Of a stretch of 64,000 bases of DNA, positions 58,401 to 64,000 are shown piece by piece. The position numbers and the translations under genes were made by a program. Origin of the DNA: Chelonoidis abingdonii (lineage: Eukaryota > Chordata > Testudines > Testudinidae); the NCBI RefSeq assembly GCF_003597395.2, contig NC_133769.1, forward strand, positions 48,017,048 to 48,081,047, in the 5' to 3' direction. Under the pieces are notes generated by a model. The model saw nothing but the letters and a program-made list of their open reading frames with translations. It did not search any database and was not told where the DNA came from. Each line of letters begins with the position of its first letter. Position 1 is the first letter of the stretch.

Positions 58401-59080
58401 AGTCAAATACTAGCCAGGTAGTAACCCTTGGAAGCACCACTGGCTTCATGTGTGAAGGTGCCATCTGTATTTCCTTCTCCTCTGCTGCCTGGCTCCAGCC
58501 TGCTGTGCTGGCTTCTGAGCTTGGCCTGCGCCCTCCATTGCATGAGGTCTGCTGCTGCTTGTAAAGGGCACAGCTGGAGGGGGACAGGGTAGGGGTTACA
58601 GCTACTGAGGCCACACTTGCATTGGGAGTTTCTTCATCTACCAGGGCTGAGCACAGCTGTAAGAAGCAGCCTTGGTGGAATCCCTCCAATCATAGAGGTC
58701 ATGGCAGCTCCCAAAAGTGCCAGAGAAAATACTAGAGAGAGAAACAGTGCCCTGCTGTAAATACTCTATGTTGCGTCCTGCCAGGGCAGTGACAGGACTC
58801 TAGGCGCCTGCCTGAAGCTTTGTTGTATCTTGTTTTGATTTAGCTGTCACTCTAGCCAGCTGGGCCAGGGACTCTGAGTGGCCGGGGTCTCCTACATCAT
58901 GGAGTATAGCTCATGGAAACGGGAGAGTTTTGGGTGACTCTGCTCCACACTATGTAGCCTGCTACAGCAGTGATCACTCCCTGAAGACAGAGCAGGTTTG
59001 GTAGCTAGAGCAGGGCAAGGGTCATGGGAGGCCTTGGGTATTGTCATGACTCAATGTGTGACCTTGGGAAACTCCATTAA
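55464..59080. other. Plain DNA with no recognised gene
   Basis: AT-rich up to about 57.6 kb, then mixed composition to 59.0 kb. The frames at 57689-58111 and 58363-58689 (reverse) show no domain. A short CACACACAC tract lies near 55860. No splice-consistent exon or element ends found. Confidence 0.5.
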
Positions 59081-59437
59081 TGGATTTTAAGATCAGAAGG
59101 GACCACCAGGATCATCTAGTCTGATATCTGCACTACACAGGGCAGAAAAACTCAGCTACTATCATTCATGTGCATCAAGCCCATAATTTCTGTTTGAGCT
59201 AGAGCATATCTTTTAGAAAAACATTCAATCTTTGCCAAAGTCTTCAAGTGGTGGTGAATCACCCTGTTCCCAATTAGGTTGCACCAATAATTAATGATCT
59301 TCACTGTTAAAAATGTTGCACCCTGTTTCTTCAGTGAATTTGTCTAGTTTCAGCTTCCAGCTACTAGATCTTGTACATTTTTCTGCTTGGTTAAAGAGCC
59401 ATCTACTATCAGAAATTTCTTTTCCATATAGAACTTA

Positions 59438-60803
59438 TAGAAAACAGAATGTTAGGAATCAGTAAAAAAGGGACAGAGAATAAGACGGAGAATATCTTAT
59501 TGCCCTTATATAAATCCATGGTACACCCACATCTTGAATAATGCATACAGAGAGGGTCTCCTCATCTCAAAAAATATATACTGGCATTAGAAAAGGTTCA
59601 GAGAAGGGCAACTAAAATCATTAGGGGTTTGGAATGGGTCCCATATGAGAAGTGATTAAAGATGGTAGGACTTTTCAGCTTGGAAAAGAGGAGACTAAGG
59701 GGGGATATGATAGAGGTATATAAAATCACAAGTGGTGTGGAGAAAGTGAATGAGGAAAAGTTATTTACTTGTTCCCAAAATATAAGAACTAGGGGCCACC
59801 TAGTTTTGATGTTCTAGTTTGAGGAAGTATCAGAGGGGTAGCCATGTTAGTCTGGATCTGTAAAAGCAGCAGAGAATCCTGTGGCACCTTATAGACTAAC
59901 AGACGTTTTAGAGCGTGAGCTTTCGTGGGTGAATACCCACTTCGTCAGACGCAGGTAGTGGAACTTCTTCAGGGCATGGTATATATGCTTAGCAAGCAAG
60001 CTCAGAGATAACGAGCAGTTAGTTCAATCAGGGAGATGAGGTGGCCCTGTTCTAGCCAGTTAGAGTGTGAAAACCATAGGGGGAGAAATCGGTTCTGCTA
60101 TTTGCAAGCCATTCACAGTCTTTGCTTTAGTTCCAGAGCTTGTTGGTGTCAAATTTTGGCAGAACCTGATAGCCCGCAGTTTCTTTTGAAGTCTAGTTCC
60201 TGAACTTTTTTTTGTGCCAGCGGATGCCACCTTAAGGTCTGCCTTATAGTGTGGCCGGGAGTTGTTTTGAAGTGCTCTCCTACAGGTTTTTGTATATTGC
60301 TTCCTTGATATCTGATTTGTGTCCATTTATCCTTTTCCATAGAGACTATCCAGTTTGGCCGATGTACATAGCAGAGGGGCATTGCTGGCATAGGATGGCG
60401 TATATTACATTGGTGGACATGCAGGTGAATGAACCAGTGATGGTATGGCTGATCTGGTTAGGTCCTCTGAGGACCTAACCAGTTTGAGGAAGTTCTTCTT
60501 CACATAGTGCACAATCAACCTGTAGAACTTACCTGAGGAGGTTGTGAAGGGTATAACAGTGTTTAAAAGAGAACTGGATAAATTCATGGAAGTTAAGCCC
60601 ATTAATGACTATTAGCCAGGACGGGTAAGGAATGGTGTCTCTAGCCTCTGTTTGTCAGAGTGTGGAGATGGATGGCAGGAGAGAAATCACTTGATCATTA
60701 CCTGTTAGGTTCATTCCCATTGGCCACTGTCGGCAGACAGGATACTGGGCTGGATGGACCTTTGGTCTGACCCAGTATGGCTGTTCTTATGTTCTTATCC
60801 TTG
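59438..60803 (+). mobile_element. CR1 LINE 3' end, inserted in the older CR1
   Basis: Starts at AAAACAGAATGTTAGGAATC and carries the last part of ORF2 in broken frames (region of HPHLE and RATKIIRGLEW type), then a 3' UTR with CTGGATGGACCTTTGGTCTG and the TTCTTATGTTCTTATCC tail. Split at 59828 by a Penelope-like element. Confidence 0.8.
59829..60480 (-). mobile_element. Penelope-like element, 5'-truncated, innermost of the nest
   Basis: An exact 13 bp duplication, AGTTTGAGGAAGT, lies at 59816-59828 and 60481-60493. On the reverse strand, pieces of the GIY-YIG end of the protein are seen (KWTQIRYQGSNIQKPVGEHF near 60270-60340), then the 3' tail with CATGAGCTTTCG-type sequence (here GCGTGAGCTTTCGTGGG on the + strand). 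Same family as 24554-25783. Few hundred bases only, with stops and shifts. Confidence 0.8.
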
Positions 60804-60880
60804 TAGACCATGATCAAGTAACCACTCTCAACTTTCTCTTGGATAAGTAGACTGAGTTCTGTTCACTGGTCCTTCCTGAT

Positions 60881-61967
60881 TGCAAAAGGGAGCAATGATG
60901 CTCATTCACAATTGTAAAGTGCTTTGAGAACGTCTCATGGAAGAAACGATAAGTGCCCAGAATAATTTTTTTCAAATAATATTGTATTTTGCTGGTGGGC
61001 TTCAAGTAGAACTACTTCCATTTACTTTTCTTAATGCACAAAAGACACAGTCACAGCTTGTGATGTTTTCAGAGGAAACAGTAAATTCAGTTGTTTGGCA
61101 AGTTTTATTATTAATGTTTTTAAAATTAAATAATCGTTCTCATGCTGGAACTGTAAAACTCAAGCAGCCTGATAAGCAATGTGTGAGTGCTCATTCTTTT
61201 GGTGCTATATGTGACTACATTCTTCATTTAAATAGCACAGCGTTAGCGTTATCCTTCTACAATGTTATTATGAATAAGTGCATACGTTCTTGTTCTTTTG
61301 TTGTAGAATAAGGATAACTATAACCAGTTTGACACCTTTAAGAGAGTGAGATGGAGGATCTCATTTTATACTAGAGTGTGTGGGAAAACAATTTTTTTTC
61401 TCAAATAAAATGAAGACATTGCACAATCTGAGAAAAGTGTACTCTTTCCCCCAGTACTCCTCCCCATCAGAAAAAGGAGAATGCCTCTTCTCAGATTTAT
61501 TTTTCACAAAATGTGCACAGCTATAACAAGGTACTGTAAGAACTAATTTATACAGAGCCATATTGTATATCTCTTATTCATTCTGGGTGAAATCCAGACC
61601 TCAGTGAAGCCAATGGTAAAACGTGCATTGATTACAGTAGGTTCTGGTTTTCACCCTGGAATAGTACCTTACCCCATGAATAGTTCAGCCTGAGAGTGAT
61701 AGAATCTAACACTTAGTTATTATTTCTCTATCTCCCCCAAAGTTGAATTTGCTGAAAGTTCTTCAATCATTTTTTGTAGTATTCCAAACTGAAGAGCAAA
61801 ATAGTTTCACTAGTAATAAATAAGGGACAAAGTGTATAAAGAAAGGAAAAAATGTATGTTTGTTTGTTTTTCTAGTAGTGTGACAAATGTGAGACTTTGG
61901 AAGTATATTGAGATGTGCCAGATGCTGTAGGACCAGGGATTAATCATACTCTTTCGTATCTATAAAT
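60881..61967. other. AT-rich DNA with no recognised gene
   Basis: The 124-codon + frame at 60937-61311 has no recognisable domain. A short stretch near 61590-61660 (GTGAAATCCAGACCTCAGTG) resembles an old amniote repeat. Confidence 0.5.
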
Positions 61968-61975
61968 GTTATACA

Positions 61976-62077
61976 TAGTGTGACCAGATGGCAAGTGAAA
62001 AAATCAGAAGAGGGGATAGGGGCAATAGGTGATTATATAAGACAAATCCCTGAATATTGGGACATATGGTCACTCTA
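61976..62077. mobile_element. Mini hAT, TAGGGTGACC family
   Basis: Ends TAGTGTGACCAGAT and TATGGTCACTCTA are inverse; flanks GTTATACA (61968-61975) and GTTATATG (62078-62085) share 6 of 8 bases. It is a short form of the element at 17338-18511, with the same AATATTGGGACA block before the right end. Confidence 0.7.
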
Positions 62078-62085
62078 GTTATATG

Positions 62086-64000
62086 TATTTTTGTGAGGTA
62101 GGGATCATATTCTAGCTCCATGGGTGGGGGAAGGTTCCCACAAGAATGAAAATCAGTTGGGGTAATTAATGCAGACCCTGGGACAGGTAAACAATTCCAG
62201 AGAAATCCCACCTCCTGAGGGGAATTATTCATACTGATTTCAAGAGACACAGGAGAGGAAGGAAAAGTTCATGATCTAAAGGGCTGGGTAGAACTGACGG
62301 AGAGATCCTTATCTGGGACTGACATGAGATTGAAACCAAGAGAGCAGACTTCTTCTGGAAGGGTTTGCAGGACTAGATCCTATCAGAGTCAACATGTTGA
62401 AGATAGCTGACACCTTGTAATCCTACAATACATTCAGACTGTTTATTGTATTATATTTATTCTTTGTAATGCTTTTGTGCTAAAATATATGTACTATGCA
62501 CTTGGAGAAAGATAGCTGGTCAGTGGTAACCATTATCTTCGTCCCTTGAGAGAGAGAGAGAGCAAACCACAGGTGCTGGACAGACCTGCTGGGAGAGTCA
62601 CAATGAACTGCAGGGGGACTGCAAACCTAAATCCCTAATCTGGAGGGAGAGGGGCATGAGTCCTACCCACAGAGGTGACTCCTGGAGGCATAAAACCTAC
62701 AGGGGTGCCCTTTAGGAGACCATGGAGGGGACAAAGGTGTAAATGTGAAAGGCAGCACTTCTAATTTCCTTCTGTATAGACCTATGTTTGTCAACCTGAT
62801 CTGCCAAGGGCTGAGTGCCCTCACCTCCCAGTGAATACAAGAGGAGTTGAGGGTGCTCAACACCTTCAAGGGAGCACTATTAAAACTCCCTATTTTAATA
62901 GAGCTGTGTGTATCTTTCACAACAAAACCCCAAACCATACAAAACTCTCCTATTTTCCATTTAAATATGGAAATAAATCTAACACAGTTTTTTTTCTGAA
63001 ATGTTTTGAGACCTGTGAACCTTCTGCCAACAATGGAAGCAACTTTTTTTTTATTGTTAGCTATGAGTGATCTTTTCTAGATGGCGTCCTAATGAAACCT
63101 TGGACAATCAATCATTTATACATATATACCTGTTATAATACCTACTAGTCAGGTAAAATGACCCCAGTTCACACAAGTATGGCTGTACTTCACTGGTATT
63201 CATGGAATATAAATAAATAAAAGTCTCATTGTAGTTCTCTATAACCCATTTTATCTCTGTCTACTATTTGTAATAAGATTCCATTATCTAATGTGTAAAA
63301 CATCTTCTTTCCTCTGTTTACTGCATTATTGAAATATTACCCTTCATACATTTTTAAAACTAATTTTCCATTAGGAACAAAGTTGTGGGTAAGAAATATT
63401 AATATATGTGCAGTATTTGCTGGGATACCCCAGGTAAATGAGTGTAGGTTCTTTCAGACTAGGTACTGACCCTAGTCTAGAGATGGTTTCAATAGATCCT
63501 GAATACACATAAAAATTTACTTATATAAATTTAATAGGTGGTATCATCTCCCACCTCCATTCTGGATGTCCATGAACACAGTACACCCACTTTGGGATAG
63601 CAATGCTGATAAATGGTCTCCACCAAATTCATTTCTAATGTTGTTTTAAGAATCAGCTGGCAGGAGTGCTCATGTATAATAACCAGTAGTTTTCTGACTC
63701 ACACGGATTGCAGTTACCTAGGGCATGAGTGGTCATTCTGCTAACCTCAGACATGTGTTTCTGCCCCACATTCAGCTGCTGCCAATCCAACAGCTGGCCA
63801 GTAACTCACTCTGTGTGTTTTTTAATAGAAATTCTTAATAAAAAAAATGTTTCCTAAGAGTATTATTGAGTCATTTGTCTAAATGTCACTGATGTTTCAC
63901 AGATTGTGTAGTCAGCTCCCTCAGGGAAGAGAAAGAAGATTGCCTTCTTGGATTATAACCTTGTTCTTTCCTCCAAGATGTTCACATTAATATGAATGAA
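62086..64000. other. Plain DNA with no recognised gene
   Basis: A GAGAGAGAGAGAG tract is at about 62550-62563. Otherwise AT-rich sequence without gene, RNA gene or element ends up to the window edge. Confidence 0.5.

Larger units (their letters stand above)
59083..60880 (-). mobile_element. CR1 LINE 3' region, reverse strand, host of a nest
   Basis: Two pieces, 59083-59437 and about 60803-60880, belong together. The first opens GATTTTAAGATCAGAAGGGACC, the inverse of a classical CR1 3' UTR. The second begins GTAGACCATGATCAAGTAACC and continues the same consensus. The + strand CR1 between them is a later insertion. Confidence 0.75.

Noticed and set aside
60937..61311. 124-codon frame as a gene
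   Set aside because: No recognisable motif; AT-rich; start and end do not match any splice or repeat structure.

Overview
This is vertebrate, non-bacterial DNA, and it looks like a cryptodiran turtle. The evidence is a tRNA-derived SINE of the turtle Cry-SINE type (9198-9394), several CR1 LINEs ending in the turtle-style TGTTCTTATG 3' tail, Penelope-like elements, PIF/Harbinger genes, and many hAT elements that open with CAGGGCC, TAGGGTGACC or TAGGGTTGCC. The species call rests on recalled repeat families, not on a database search. I found no intact host gene, rRNA, tRNA gene or CRISPR array. The window reads as an intergenic or intronic transposon graveyard in which old elements have been hit by younger ones.

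Layout: 0.2-4.6 kb is a decayed Harbinger transposon with a two-exon Myb/SANT-like gene, broken by a CR1. 6.4-11.5 kb is an LTR-like repeat split by a 3.58 kb composite hAT insertion with an exact 8 bp target duplication. That insertion carries a copy of what looks like exon 1 of an axonemal dynein heavy chain gene (DNAH9/11/17 group). 11.5-13.7 kb is a Ty3/gypsy pol remnant. 13.8-19.5 kb is one LTR spread over 5.7 kb by nested insertions. 19.8-20.4 kb is a solo LTR. 22.3-23.4 kb is a hAT inside a hAT. 24-26 kb is an old repeat holding a Penelope-like element. 26.6 and 28.3 kb are hAT elements. 30.5-31.5 kb is a CR1. 32.3-33.8 kb is a reverse-strand gag-like gene, probably of DIRS type. 35-37.5 kb holds a SINE/tRNA-like repeat and two LTRs. 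37.5-40.3 kb is a long CR1 lacking its polymerase core. 41.2-43.3 kb is a solo LTR holding a hAT. 44.0-47.5 kb is a hAT of autonomous type with a broken transposase gene. 48.2-50.8 kb is a cluster of non-autonomous hATs and a folded-back Penelope piece. 50.8-59 kb is mostly plain AT-rich DNA with a palindromic element at 55.2 kb. 59.1-60.9 kb is a three-deep nest (CR1 in CR1, Penelope inside). 61-64 kb is plain apart from one short hAT.

The genes do not form a pathway. The only functional logic is parasitic: the 44-47.5 kb hAT transposase has termini like those of the short CAGGGCC elements at 7.8, 10.9, 22.9, 48.2 and 49.2 kb, so relatives of it probably moved them. The best candidate for something new is the composite hAT at 7825-11405, where two family members appear to have moved as one unit with 2.9 kb of passenger DNA, including a dynein exon, its splice donor, flanking intron and a SINE.
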